In this document: positions 1 through 9,001 of the stretch, piece by piece
Numbering within the stretch: position 1 is the stretch's first letter
Layout of the letters: every line of letters begins with the position of its first letter
Assembly: GCF_030009775.1 (NCBI RefSeq)
Contig: NZ_JASCTH010000009.1
Coordinates: 124,001 to 188,000 of the forward strand
Reading direction: 5' to 3'
Length of the DNA stretch: 64,000 nt
Source: Actinoplanes sandaracinus
GTDB lineage: Bacteria; Actinomycetota; Actinomycetes; Mycobacteriales; Micromonosporaceae
Made by a program: the position numbers and the translations under genes
Notes under the pieces: generated by a model
Seen by the model: the letters and a program-made list of their open reading frames with translations, nothing else
The model's database searches: none
What the model was told of the DNA's origin: nothing

Positions 1-721
1 GGTCGACCTCCGCGGCGGCCGAGCGGGCCTCCTGGAGCCGGACGTCCGCCCCCGTGGCGATCTCCGGCGCGCTCTCCCCCGCGACCAGGGGCGTGATGGC
101 GGCCCGCACCGATTCCGGATCGGTGCCGGGCTCGAGACGGAGCTCGGCGCGCTCGATGAACTCGCCGCCGTTCACCGCGGCCACGGTCGCCACCGAGCCG
201 TACGACAGGAAGCCGAGGTCGTCGCGCGGCTCCACCACGCCGACCACGGTGAGTGTGGTCTTCTTGCCCTCGTTCACGTCGACGGTCGTGGTCGTGCCGA
301 GGGACAGCCCCATCCGTTCCACGGTCCGCGGGGTGACCGCGATCTCGCCGGTCGCCGTGGGATAGCGGCCCTCGGTCAGTGTGACGGTGCTCAGCGGCCC
401 GGTGCCCGGGTCGGCGCTGATGACGAGGTAGCCGGCGCCGAGCTCGACGCCGCTCTCGCTGCGGGCGACCGCCTCGGCGACGCCGGGCAGCTTGCTGATC
501 GCGGTGAGATCCCCCGTGGTGATCTCACCGTTGCGGACGACCAGGGCGGCGGCCTCCGGGGTGCCGCTGAGGCCGTTGAGGACGCTGCGCTCGGTGATCT
601 GCTGGGCGAGCACGGTGGCGTAGACGACGAACGAGGCGACCAGCACGGCCAGGCCGGTGAGCAGCAGCCGGGCCGGCCGCTTGCTCACCCCGGCGAGCTG
701 GGTGCGCAGGACCACGCTCAT
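1..721 (-). CDS. ABC transporter permease, MacB/FtsX type (5' part, cut by window start)
   Basis: Membrane subunit of an ABC exporter. The first 240 codons are visible and the gene runs off the left edge. One membrane helix lies at about residues 18-40, after a basic N-terminus, and is followed by a long extracytoplasmic segment rich in beta-type sequence, as in MacB periplasmic core domains. The start is the ATG at 721-719, whose ATGA overlaps the stop of the ATPase gene upstream, so the two are translationally coupled. The remaining FtsX transmembrane part must lie beyond the window. The divergent two-component system next door suggests stress-induced export, as is common for such pairs, but the substrate is unknown. 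Confidence 0.85.
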   Translation of the reverse strand, partial: MSVVLRTQLAGVSKRPARLLLTGLAVLVASFVVYATVLAQQITERSVLNGLSGTPEAAALVVRNGEITTGDLTAISKLPGVAEAVARSESGVELGAGYLVISADPGTGPLSTVTLTEGRYPTATGEIAVTPRTVERMGLSLGTTTTVDVNEGKKTTLTVVGVVEPRDDLGFLSYGSVATVAAVNGGEFIERAELRLEPGTDPESVRAAITPLVAGESAPEIATGADVRLQEARSAAAEVD

Positions 722-1485
722 CGGCCGGCCGCCAGGCTCTGCAGGGCGTCGGTGACGGCGGCGATGGTCGGGGCGTGGATCTCCCCGGCCAGCCGTCCGT
801 CGGCGAGCATGACGACGCGGTCGGCGTACGCCGCCGCGCCCGGGTCGTGGGTGACCATGACGATGGTCTGGCCGAGGTCACGGGCCGAGTCCCGGAGCAG
901 GGCGAGGACCTCGGCACCTGCGCGTGAGTCGAGGTTGCCGGTCGGTTCGTCGGCGAAGACCACCTCGGGGCGGGAGACCAGCGCCCGGGCCAGGGCGACG
1001 CGCTGCTGCTGGCCGCCGGAGAGCTCGCTGGGCAGGTGCCCGAGCCGTCCGGCCAGGCCCAGTGTGGCGATCAGCCGGTCCTGGAACTCGGTGTCCGGCT
1101 TGCGGCCGGCCAGGTCGAGCGGAAGGGTGATGTTGGCGGCCGCGGTGAGCTGCGGCAGCAGGTTGAACGACTGGAAGACGAAGCCGATCCGCTCGCGGCG
1201 GGCCTTGGTGAGCACCTTGTCCGGCTGGGTGGTCAGATCGGTGCCGCCGAGCAGCACCTGGCCGGAGGTGGCCGTGTCCAGGCCGGCGAGGCAGTGCATC
1301 AGGGTGGACTTGCCGGAGCCCGACGGGCCCATGATCGCGGTGAACCGGCCCCGCTCGAAGCCCACGGTGACGCCGTCGAGCGCACGGACCGCGGTGTCAC
1401 CGGTGCCGTACACCTTCACCAGGTCAACGGCCGCGACCGCCGCCAGGCTGTCACGACTGGCGACGGGTGTGGGCTGCCTTTGCAT
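718..1485 (-). CDS. ABC transporter ATP-binding protein, LolD/MacB type
   Basis: ATPase of the exporter whose permease follows with a 4-base overlap. The 255 residues carry Walker A GPSGSGKST at about 53-61, the Q-loop (FVFQSFNLL), the signature LSGGQQQR at about 155-162, Walker B VVFADE at about 175-180, a D-loop (NLDSRAG) and the switch histidine in VTHDP. Length and the TGDTAVRALDGV-like N-terminal strand are typical of MacB/LolD ATPases that drive extracytoplasmic conformational change rather than import. A GGAG ribosome-binding site sits 7-8 bases before the ATG. The gene is divergent from a histidine kinase at 1626. Confidence 0.93.
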   Translation of the reverse strand: MQRQPTPVASRDSLAAVAAVDLVKVYGTGDTAVRALDGVTVGFERGRFTAIMGPSGSGKSTLMHCLAGLDTATSGQVLLGGTDLTTQPDKVLTKARRERIGFVFQSFNLLPQLTAAANITLPLDLAGRKPDTEFQDRLIATLGLAGRLGHLPSELSGGQQQRVALARALVSRPEVVFADEPTGNLDSRAGAEVLALLRDSARDLGQTIVMVTHDPGAAAYADRVVMLADGRLAGEIHAPTIAAVTDALQSLAAGR

Positions 1486-1625
1486 GAATGCTCCAAGTTC
1501 GCTGTGAATCGGACGTGACGGATACTGGCTGATCTATGCAACCCACCGCATCCACCCGGCGTCAGGGGCCGGCTCTTACTTTCGGCCGATGGGGCCGGGG
1601 AGCCGGCCGCCTACGCTGGGTCACG

Positions 1626-2789
1626 ATGATGAACCACACCCTGTTCCGGATGGGCCAGCTCTCGGCCCTCGGTGTGCTGGCGCTGCTCGGCATCCTCGAC
1701 GTGCAGGGCGGTCTCATGTCCGAGGGCGCGGCCGGCGGGTTGTGGCGGGTGGCCACCGCGGTCGCCACGGCGGCGGTGTGGCTGCCCGCGCACCGGCCGG
1801 GCTCGGTGTCGCTGCCCCGGGTCGCGATCCTGCTCGGCCTGCACTCCGTGGCCCTGACCGTGCTCCTCTACCCGTACAGCTCCGGCGGGTCGCTGTGGGG
1901 GCTGGCCGAGTCGCTGGCGTTGCTGGGCGTGCTGATGGTGGTGGCGCGCCGGGGACGGGCCAGGTGGGCGGCCCCGGCGGTGGCGGTGGTGTTCCTGGCG
2001 GTCGCCGTCCTGCCGCTGCGGACCGGGCTGTTCACCGAAGCCGTCGTGTTCTGCCTGATCCAGGCCCTGGGTGGGGCCGCCGCCATCGGCATCGGGGTCT
2101 ACCTGCGCATGCTGGAGGGCAACCGGCAGCGGGCGGTCGACGCGGTCCGCGCCGAGCAGCGCGCCGAGTTCGCCCGTGACCTGCACGACTTCATCGCCCA
2201 CCACGTGACCGGCATCGTCGTGCAGGCGCAGGGCGCGAAGTTCATCGCCGAGCAGGACCCGAAACGGGTGCTGCTGGCCCTGGAGCAGATCGAGCACGCC
2301 GGCGCCGAGACGATGGCGTCGATGCGCAGGATGGTCGGCGTGCTGCGCGACCCCGAGTCCCGGCCGGACGCGCCGCTGGCCCCGGTCGCGGGGGTGCCGG
2401 ACCTGGCGGCCCTGATCGACCAGTTCACCGCCGCCGGTGGGCCGCCCGCCAGGCTGCACGTCGACGGCGATGTGGCGTCCGTGCCGGTGGAGGTGTCGAC
2501 CTCGGCCTACCGGGTGGTGATGGAGGCGCTCACCAACACCCGCCAGCACGCGCGGGAGGCGACCGCGGTGGACGTCTGGCTGTCCCGTACCCCGTCGCAG
2601 TTGCTGGTGAGGGTGGCCAACGACGGACCGGCGCCGAGGCCGCCAACGCCGCGTGATCGCCCGGGGTACGGTCTCGTCGGCCTCGCCGAGCGGGTCCGCG
2701 CCGTGGGCGGGCGGATCACGGCGGGGCCCGGCGTCGACGGCGGTTGGGCCGTCGACGCGGCGTTACCGCTGGAGTGGAGTGTCTCTTGA
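1626..2789 (+). CDS. Sensor histidine kinase, NarL/HisKA_3 family
   Basis: Membrane sensor kinase of about 387 residues. Several hydrophobic helices fill the first 160 residues with almost no extracytoplasmic loop, so it probably senses the membrane or a partner transporter. The dimerisation/phosphoacceptor helix has the HisKA_3 motif (DLHDFIAHHVTG), and a short HATPase domain follows with NDGPAP and GYGLVGLAERV. The frame is open back to 1536, but a TACGCT -10-like hexamer 8 bases before 1626 and the hydrophobic start favour this ATG. The stop overlaps the TTG start of the response regulator. The pair is divergent from an ABC exporter, a common arrangement for envelope-stress systems. Confidence 0.88.
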   Translation: MMNHTLFRMGQLSALGVLALLGILDVQGGLMSEGAAGGLWRVATAVATAAVWLPAHRPGSVSLPRVAILLGLHSVALTVLLYPYSSGGSLWGLAESLALLGVLMVVARRGRARWAAPAVAVVFLAVAVLPLRTGLFTEAVVFCLIQALGGAAAIGIGVYLRMLEGNRQRAVDAVRAEQRAEFARDLHDFIAHHVTGIVVQAQGAKFIAEQDPKRVLLALEQIEHAGAETMASMRRMVGVLRDPESRPDAPLAPVAGVPDLAALIDQFTAAGGPPARLHVDGDVASVPVEVSTSAYRVVMEALTNTRQHAREATAVDVWLSRTPSQLLVRVANDGPAPRPPTPRDRPGYGLVGLAERVRAVGGRITAGPGVDGGWAVDAALPLEWSVS

Positions 2790-3424
2790 TTCGCGTACTG
2801 ATCGCCGATGACCAGGCCATGGTCCGGACCGGCTTCGGCATGATCATCGGAGCCCAGCCGGACATGGAGGTGGTCGGCGAGGCGGCCGACGGGGTGGAGG
2901 CGGTCGCGGAGGCGCGGCGGCTGAAGCCGGACGTCGCGCTGATGGACATCCGGATGCCGCGGATGGACGGTCTCCAGGCTTTGCGGCTGCTCGCCGGGCC
3001 CGAGGTCACCGAGCCGGTGAAGGTGGTCGTGGTGACCACCTTCGACCTCGACGAGTACGTGCACCAGGCGCTGCTCGGCGGCGCCGCCGGGTTTCTGCTC
3101 AAGGACTCCGGGCCGGCGTTGCTGATCGAGGCGGTGCGGGCGGCCGCCTCCGGGGACGCGCTGGTCAGCCCGTCGATCACGGTCCGGCTGCTGCGTCACC
3201 TGGCCGCCCCGGCGCCGGCCGGCGGCGACGGCGGGCTGTCCCCTCGGGAACTGGACGTGGTCCGCCTGACCGCCCGTGGCCAGACCAACGCGGAGATCGC
3301 CGGTGAGCTGTTCATCTCGGTCGGCACGGTGAAGACGCACCTCGGCAGCATCCACGGCAAGTTGGGCACCCGGAACCGGGTGGAGATCGCCGCCTGGGCC
3401 TGGGAGCGCCGGCTGGTCAGCTGA
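2786..3424 (+). CDS. Response regulator, NarL/LuxR family
   Basis: Partner of the upstream kinase: 212 residues with an N-terminal receiver (IADDQ acidic pocket, phosphoacceptor Asp in LMDIRMPRMDG, Lys in FLLKDSG) and a C-terminal LuxR-type helix-turn-helix beginning at SPRELDVVRL with the recognition helix in SVGTVKTHL. The chosen start is TTG at 2786, which overlaps the kinase stop (TTGA) and has GGAG about 6 bases upstream; an in-frame GTG at 2774 is the alternative. It most likely controls the divergent ABC exporter. Its last codons overlap the convergent sulfotransferase gene by 8 bases. Confidence 0.93.
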   Translation: MIRVLIADDQAMVRTGFGMIIGAQPDMEVVGEAADGVEAVAEARRLKPDVALMDIRMPRMDGLQALRLLAGPEVTEPVKVVVVTTFDLDEYVHQALLGGAAGFLLKDSGPALLIEAVRAAASGDALVSPSITVRLLRHLAAPAPAGGDGGLSPRELDVVRLTARGQTNAEIAGELFISVGTVKTHLGSIHGKLGTRNRVEIAAWAWERRLVS

Positions 3425-4430
3425 CCGGGCGGGCGCCGAGCTGCCCGGCGGTGAGCAGGGCGGCGACCGGCGGCTCGGCCGGCTCGGCCGACCGGATCCG
3501 CCTCCACAGTTCGCGGGCTGCGCGCTTGGCCGGGCCGAGCCGGTGCCGGGCGATCAGCCGGGCGTCCGAGCGCATCCGGGTGAGGCGCGGAACCGGCGCC
3601 GACGGCTGGTACCCGAACCGGGCCAGCCGGTCACCGAACATCTCCTCGCACCGGCGCAGCTCCTCGGCCGACAGGCGGGTCCGCCAGCTCTGGACGCGCT
3701 CGGTGGTGGGCGCCCGGTGGGTCAGCGTGTGCCAGGTCTTGTACTCCGGCACGGCGACCGGCGCCAGCTTGTTCGGCGTGCTCATCGCCGGGTCGTAGTC
3801 CTCCCGCAGGAACTCGCACACCCGGCGCAGGTGCGGTTCCGGGTCGGCGACCAGGTCCTCGTAGCGGACCTGGTGGTAGACGTCTTTCGGGTAGCGGCGC
3901 TCGGCCAGCAGCGACGCGTCCGCCGACTTCGTCCAGTAGTCGATCAGCTTGTCGAACTCCGACGGCTTCCACGGCGTCTCCTTGAGCGACGCCACGCAGT
4001 CCCGCCCGTCCCGCATGATGTTGATGATCTGCGCGTCCGGGAACAGCCGCAGGATGGTCGGCAGGTGCCGCAGGTAGAGCGGCCGCTTGTCGCCCCAGCG
4101 GGGCTTGCCGAAGCGCTGCGAGTACATCCGGTAGACGATGCCGCACGCGGAGCCGAGTGTCGGCGGGCCGGCGACGATCGCGGCGGTCACCTCGTCGCCG
4201 TTCAGGCCGAGGTCCTCGAACTGCGCCGACTCCACGATGTAGCGGGCCAGCCCGTGCCGCCGCGCGGGCTCGGTGAGGTCACCGAACACGGCGCGCCTCT
4301 GGTAGGCGGCGAGGAGGAACCGGGTCTCCGGCGGGACCGCGATCCGCGGGTGGGCGTGCACCATGAGTTGCAGCATCGTCGTGCCGGACCGGGGGCAGCC
4401 GACGATGAAGATCGGGCGGTCAGCAGGCAT
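3417..4430 (-). CDS. Sulfotransferase family protein
   Basis: Putative PAPS-dependent sulfotransferase of 337 residues (sulfotransfer_3-type). The 5'-phosphosulfate-binding loop is clear near the N-terminus (FIVGCPRSGTTML), and a 3'-phosphate-binding candidate is INIMRDGRDCVASL about 130 residues on. The usual conserved tail of the fold (RYEDLVADPEPHLRRVCEFL) is present, so the protein looks intact. The start is uncertain: an in-frame GTG lies at 4439, but the ATG at 4430 is better spaced from a GGTGG. The acceptor cannot be read from sequence; candidates are glycolipids or a natural product. It stands alone, with an AT-rich stretch and a hairpin upstream. Confidence 0.85.
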   Translation of the reverse strand: MPADRPIFIVGCPRSGTTMLQLMVHAHPRIAVPPETRFLLAAYQRRAVFGDLTEPARRHGLARYIVESAQFEDLGLNGDEVTAAIVAGPPTLGSACGIVYRMYSQRFGKPRWGDKRPLYLRHLPTILRLFPDAQIINIMRDGRDCVASLKETPWKPSEFDKLIDYWTKSADASLLAERRYPKDVYHQVRYEDLVADPEPHLRRVCEFLREDYDPAMSTPNKLAPVAVPEYKTWHTLTHRAPTTERVQSWRTRLSAEELRRCEEMFGDRLARFGYQPSAPVPRLTRMRSDARLIARHRLGPAKRAARELWRRIRSAEPAEPPVAALLTAGQLGARPVS

Positions 4431-4640
4431 CGCGACCACCGTTCCCCAGCACTGTCATCTCGCTCCTCTCGGGGCCCTACTTTCGATCTTGAAGATTGGG
4501 CAGAGATTTCGCAGCGAACCTGTGAGAGGAGGGTGCCCAACCTTTTGTCTCGCTGTGCGTCAACTAGAAATATTCCTAAAAAGCACACATCGCCCTCCGT
4601 GGCGTTATATAAAAGTCCTGGTCAGAGCCGATCAGATGGC

Positions 4641-4669
4641 GAGGCCGGCTCGCATAGCGGGCCGGCCTC
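4641..4669 (-). terminator. Hairpin terminator after the DMT exporter gene
   Basis: Nine-base perfect arms (GAGGCCGGC / GCCGGCCTC) with an 11-base loop lie 15 bases past the stop of the EamA gene on the minus strand. There is no U-tract, which is usual in actinobacteria. The neighbouring 4440-4640 stretch is unusually AT-rich for this genome and probably holds the sulfotransferase promoter. Confidence 0.55.
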
Positions 4670-4684
4670 TCCACCTAGCCTCAC

Positions 4685-5572
4685 TCAGCGTGACGGCTCC
4701 AGGATCTTCTCTTCCGCGCGCGCCGGCACCGGCCGGGTGCAGAACCAGCACCCCGCGACGACCACGGCGAAACCTGCCACGGTTCCCGGCCCGACAGGCT
4801 CGTTCAACAGCGCCACACCGAGCAGGACGGCCACCACCGGGTTGACGTAGGTGACCAGGCCGGCACGGTTCGACCCGGCGAGGCCGATCAGTTTGTAGAA
4901 CGCCAGCAGCGCCACCGCCGTGCAGAAGACCCCGAGCACCGCCAGCGCGCCCCAGGCGTCGGCGCCGACCGGCGCGTCCGGCAAGGCGAAGAGGCTCGCC
5001 GGCAGCAGCACCAGCGTGGTGATCACCGTGGTGCCGACGGTCAGCGACTCCGGCGGGAGGTCCGCGGCGTGCCGCTGCACCAGCATCGTCGCGACGGCGT
5101 AGCTGACCGCGGCGGCCAGCACCATGGCCGCGCCGAGCAGGCCGTACCGGTCGCCGGACAGATCCACGCCCACCAGGATCACCACTCCCGCGAAACCGAG
5201 GAACAGACCGAGGATCCGGACCGGGGTGAGCGGCTCGGCCCGCGACAGCAGCAGCGCGATGACGACCGGCTCGACGGCGATCAGGATGCCGGTCAATGAC
5301 GACGTGATGTGCTGCTCACCGTAGGTGATCAACAGGAACGGGCCGATGATGTGCACCGCGGCGATCAGCGCGACCACCCGCATCCGGCCGCGCAGCGCCC
5401 CGAGCGTGCCGCGCATCAGCGCGAACGGGATCAGCACGGCGGCCGCGATCGCGGTGCGGCCGGCGACCACGAGGACCGGCGACAGATCCTCGATCGCGAT
5501 CTTGATGAGGAAGTACGGGATGCCCCAGAGGAACGAGACCACCGCGAACAGGAGCCAGGCGAGACGATTCAC
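4685..5572 (-). CDS. DMT superfamily (EamA) transporter
   Basis: Ten-helix inner-membrane transporter of 295 residues, made of two tandem EamA repeats of about 140 residues each (second repeat starts near YGLLGAAMVLAAAVSYAVATMLVQR). Family members export metabolites or amino acids. The glycine-rich LLGVALLNEPVGPGTVAGFAVVVAG segment near the C-terminus is a typical EamA signature. The gene is divergent from a LysR regulator with 70 bases between the two starts, so it is probably that regulator's target. The substrate cannot be told from sequence. Confidence 0.9.
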   Translation of the reverse strand: MNRLAWLLFAVVSFLWGIPYFLIKIAIEDLSPVLVVAGRTAIAAAVLIPFALMRGTLGALRGRMRVVALIAAVHIIGPFLLITYGEQHITSSLTGILIAVEPVVIALLLSRAEPLTPVRILGLFLGFAGVVILVGVDLSGDRYGLLGAAMVLAAAVSYAVATMLVQRHAADLPPESLTVGTTVITTLVLLPASLFALPDAPVGADAWGALAVLGVFCTAVALLAFYKLIGLAGSNRAGLVTYVNPVVAVLLGVALLNEPVGPGTVAGFAVVVAGCWFCTRPVPARAEEKILEPSR

Positions 5573-5642
5573 AAGATCAGACTGGACCCGTACGGTAATA
5601 AGCGGAAGCGGTCACCTGCTGATGCCGTGTTAAGGAAAACTG

Positions 5643-6566
5643 ATGATCGATCCGCGTCGCCTCCAGGTCCTCATCGAGGTCGCCCGGCAGGGCAGCTTCA
5701 ACCGTGCCGCCGCCGAGCTGCGCCTCACCCCGTCCGCGGTGTCCCAGCAGATCAGCGCGCTGGAGCGGGCCGTCGGCACCCCCGTGGTCCGGCGCAGCAC
5801 CCGCGGCGTCGAGCTGACCGAGGCCGGCCGCGTGCTCACCGAGACCGCCGCGACCATCGCCGCCGAGTTGCTCACCGCCGAGCGGGAGATCGCCCGCCTC
5901 GCCGCCACCCGCGCCGAGCCGCTGACCGTGGCCACGTTCACCAGCGGTGGGCAACGGATCCTGCCGCACGCGCTCACCCGATTCACCGTCGAGCGCCCCG
6001 GTGTCGAGCTCACCGTGATCGAGAGTGAGCCGGAGGAGAGCCTGACCCTGGTCCGCTCCGGCGCGGCCGACCTGGCACTGGTCTACCACTTCGACGGGCC
6101 GCCGCCGGTCCCCGCCGGCCTCGACTGGACACCACTGCTCGACGACCCGATGTGGATCGTGCTGCCGGCCGGGCACCGGCACGCCGGGCGCACCTCCCTC
6201 GCGATCGCCGAACTCGCCGGGGAGCGCTGGGTGCACGGCTGCCTGTCGGTCGGCGAGATGCTGGAGCACTACGCGGCCATGGCCGGTTTCGAGGTGGAGA
6301 CCGCGTGCCGGGGCACCGACTACCAGTTCGCGCAGTCCCTGGTCCGGGCCGGGGTGGGGATCGCGATGATCCCCGAGGTGGCGCTCACCGCCGACTCGGC
6401 CGGGCTGACCGCGGCCCGGCTCATCCCACCCGGCCCGTGCCGGCACGTGGGCGCCGCCACCGCCCGGCGGCGCCGCACCGACCCACTGGTGGCGGGACTG
6501 CTGCGGACGCTGCGGGAGACCGTGCGGGCGCTGCCGGCCACCGTGCTGGCCGTTCCTCGCGGCTGA
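5643..6566 (+). CDS. LysR family transcriptional regulator
   Basis: LysR-type regulator of 307 residues. The N-terminal winged helix-turn-helix is canonical (LIEVARQGSFNRAAAELRLTPSAVSQQISALE), followed by a periplasmic-binding-protein-like effector domain from about residue 90. AAGGAA lies 6 bases before the ATG. It is divergent from the DMT exporter gene; in such pairs the LysR protein usually activates the exporter in response to its substrate. The 70-base intergenic region is where its binding site should lie. Confidence 0.93.
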   Translation: MIDPRRLQVLIEVARQGSFNRAAAELRLTPSAVSQQISALERAVGTPVVRRSTRGVELTEAGRVLTETAATIAAELLTAEREIARLAATRAEPLTVATFTSGGQRILPHALTRFTVERPGVELTVIESEPEESLTLVRSGAADLALVYHFDGPPPVPAGLDWTPLLDDPMWIVLPAGHRHAGRTSLAIAELAGERWVHGCLSVGEMLEHYAAMAGFEVETACRGTDYQFAQSLVRAGVGIAMIPEVALTADSAGLTAARLIPPGPCRHVGAATARRRRTDPLVAGLLRTLRETVRALPATVLAVPRG

Positions 6567-6584
6567 CCGGCTCTTTCTCGCGGG

Positions 6585-7100
6585 TTAGAGAGCGATCCAG
6601 TAACGCCTGAGCGGGCCCAGCTCGGTGTCGCGGATGTCCTCCAGCACGCCGCCGTTGCGCTCGATCACCCGGGCCGACCAGAGATTGTCGACGTTGCAGG
6701 TGACCAGCGCCCGGCTCAGACCCCGCGCCCGCGCCTCCGGCAGGATCTCGGCGAGCGCCCAGGAGGCGAGGCCGCGGTGCCGCTCCGAGGGGCGCACCCC
6801 GTAACCGATGTGCCCGCCCGCCCGGAGCAGGAAGTCGTTCAGCTCGTGACGCAGCGCGATCGCGCCGAGGTAGCGGTCGCCCTCGACGATCCAGCGGAAC
6901 GAACACGGCACCCAGCCGTCGGCCGCCTCCTTCTCCGCGGCGTTCAGGCGGTCGACCCACTCCGCGAAACCCTCGGGCGAGTCGACCTCGTCGGCTTCGC
7001 GCACGCCCGCGCCGTCCTGGTGGACGCCACGGCCCCACTCGTCACGCGACTCGATCCAGGAGGCGTGCAGGAGGGCGGTCGGTGACGTCAGTCGCGGCAT
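6585..7100 (-). CDS. GNAT family N-acetyltransferase
   Basis: Acetyl-CoA-dependent N-acetyltransferase of 171 residues. The acetyl-CoA pyrophosphate loop region is seen as GYGVRPSERHRGLASWALAEIL, followed by the strand-helix LSRALVTCNVDNLWSARVIERNGG and a C-terminal strand ending in RRYWIAL; this resembles the GNAT subgroup that acts on small molecules. The reading frame is open far upstream, but the ATG at 7100 preceded by TACGGT six bases away marks a leaderless start. Substrate unknown. Confidence 0.88.
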   Translation of the reverse strand: MPRLTSPTALLHASWIESRDEWGRGVHQDGAGVREADEVDSPEGFAEWVDRLNAAEKEAADGWVPCSFRWIVEGDRYLGAIALRHELNDFLLRAGGHIGYGVRPSERHRGLASWALAEILPEARARGLSRALVTCNVDNLWSARVIERNGGVLEDIRDTELGPLRRYWIAL

Positions 7101-7106
7101 GCGCCG

Positions 7107-7112
7107 ACCGTA
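7107..7112 (-). promoter_or_regulatory. -10 element of leaderless GNAT gene
   Basis: TACGGT on the minus strand, 6 bases before the ATG at 7100. This is the same spacing as at many other starts in the window. Confidence 0.5.
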
Positions 7113-7143
7113 CCCAAACAAGCATGTGCTCCTCGCCCGGTTT

Positions 7144-7697
7144 TCAACCCGCGGCGAGCGCGAGCAGCCTCCCAATCTGGCCCTGCCGCGCCTCCGACAT
7201 GCGTGTGGCCAGGCCGACGGCTTCGGGGTACGACCCCGCGGTCGCCTCCATCCGGATCGTCTCCATCGCGTTGTGCAGGTTGCCGAGCAGCAGGGCCACC
7301 GCGGCCCGGTCGAAGTCGGCGCCCTCGAGCGCGCGCAGCCCGGCGAAGTCCTCCTCGCGCAGCGAGTGCAGATCGCCGTGCCCGGCGTGCGCACCGGCCG
7401 ACGGATCGGCCTCGACCGGCCGCTTCCACCGCTCCAGCCAGCCGCGCAGGGTGGCGCTCTCGGTGCGCCACTGGCCGCGCAGTTCGGTGGCGACCGCCTT
7501 GATCTCGGGGTTGACCGCCCCGCTCCCGGCGATCTCCGCGACCCGGTCCCCCTCGGTGATCTGGGCCAGGCCCATCTGCGCGAACATCACGTCGGTGTCG
7601 TTGAACGCCTCCTCCGCAGCGGGGCCACCGCACGCGGCCAGCAGGCACAGCAGCAGGAGGGCGAGGGCGGCCCGGCACGCCGGGCCGCCCGTTCCCG

Positions 7698-7713
<16 letters not shown>
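7144..7713 (-). CDS. DUF305-like lipoprotein, coupled to the LPMO gene
   Basis: Predicted lipoprotein of 189 residues: arginines, a hydrophobic core, then lipobox LLAAC with Cys at 28. The rest is helical and resembles the DUF305 (ferritin-like, CopM-type) fold: FNDTDVMFAQMG, a central TELRGQWRTESATLRGWL helix and a His-rich loop (His109, 112, 116). The usual HHxxA motif of the family is not present at the expected place, so metal binding is uncertain. The GTG start at 7713 lies inside the end of the upstream LPMO gene (16-base overlap), which ties their expression together. DUF305 proteins are linked to copper handling and LPMOs need copper; a chaperone role is my inference. Confidence 0.72.
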
Positions 7714-8444
<731 letters not shown>

Positions 8445-8503
8445 GCACTTGCTCCTTGGTGTTCAAGCGAGGGACGGCGTGTTCATCAACGTAAATTAAA
8501 GAG

Positions 8504-8528
8504 TCCTAACAGTAAACATTGTTAAGGA
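8504..8528. promoter_or_regulatory. Imperfect palindrome upstream of the LPMO gene
   Basis: TCCTAACA and TGTTAAGGA face each other across 8 bases in an AT-rich stretch about 60 bases before the LPMO start. This is a candidate operator or promoter element; the binding protein is unknown. It could also serve the divergent leader ORF at 8573. Confidence 0.4.
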
Positions 8529-8560
8529 TTTTTTAGGGTTGATCCGCTTCACGCTCCACC

Positions 8561-8566
8561 TAGGCT
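8561..8566 (+). promoter_or_regulatory. -10 element of leaderless leader ORF
   Basis: TAGGCT exactly 6 bases before the ATG at 8573, among the best matches of the window to the leaderless -10 pattern. Confidence 0.5.
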
Positions 8567-8572
8567 GGTGGC

Positions 8573-8671
8573 ATGTCTGCCGTAGCCCCGGAGGCATGCC
8601 GCACGCGATCGCGCCGGGAATGTCGCACCCGGGTGGCATGCTGCGCGGGTGAGGGTGGATTTCGAGAGTGA
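8573..8671 (+). CDS. Short Cys-containing leader ORF (32 aa), leaderless
   Basis: A 32-residue reading frame begins directly after a TAGGCT -10 element and so would be translated from the 5' end of the transcript. It encodes four cysteines (residues 9, 17, 23, 24, the last two adjacent) and many arginines. It ends 23 bases inside the DUF1905 gene, in another frame. Short leaderless Cys-rich ORFs that attenuate downstream genes are known in mycobacteria, which makes a regulatory leader plausible. The region also holds three GGCATG repeats (8570, 8593, 8635), which could instead be operator half-sites. Whether it is translated is unproven. Confidence 0.4.
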   Translation: MSAVAPEACRTRSRRECRTRVACCAGEGGFRE

Positions 8672-8951
8672 ACTGTGGATCTGGGACGCGCGCCGCAGCG
8701 ACAGCTGGACCTTCGTGAGCCTGCCGGTGGCCGCCGCCGAGGAGATCCGCGACCGGGCCGGCGGCCTGCGGCGTGGCTTCGGGTCCCTGCGGGTCCGCGC
8801 CACGGTGGGCCGCACGTCGTGGACCACCTCGGTCTTCCCGGACAGCGCCCGCGATTCCTATGTGCTGCCGGTGAAACGGGCGGTCCGCACGGCCGAGTCC
8901 CTGGCGGCCGGCGATGTCGCCGCCGTCTCCGTCGTGTTGCTCGACCTGTGA
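8649..8951 (+). CDS. DUF1905 domain protein
   Basis: Small protein of about 100 residues made of one DUF1905 beta-barrel-like domain: an aromatic-rich first half (SELWIWDARRSDSWTFVSLP), then GFGSLRVRATVGRTSWTTSVFP and a closing VPVKRAVR-type strand (here LPVKRAVRTAESLAAGD). The biochemical role of DUF1905 is not established. GTG at 8649 or 8655 may be the start; no ATG is available in frame. Translation may depend on the overlapping leader ORF. Confidence 0.75.
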   Translation: MRVDFESELWIWDARRSDSWTFVSLPVAAAEEIRDRAGGLRRGFGSLRVRATVGRTSWTTSVFPDSARDSYVLPVKRAVRTAESLAAGDVAAVSVVLLDL

Positions 8952-9001
8952 GACCGTGCCGCGCGACGTAACCGCTCGGCCGCGAGACCGCGCCGCCCGG
9001 C

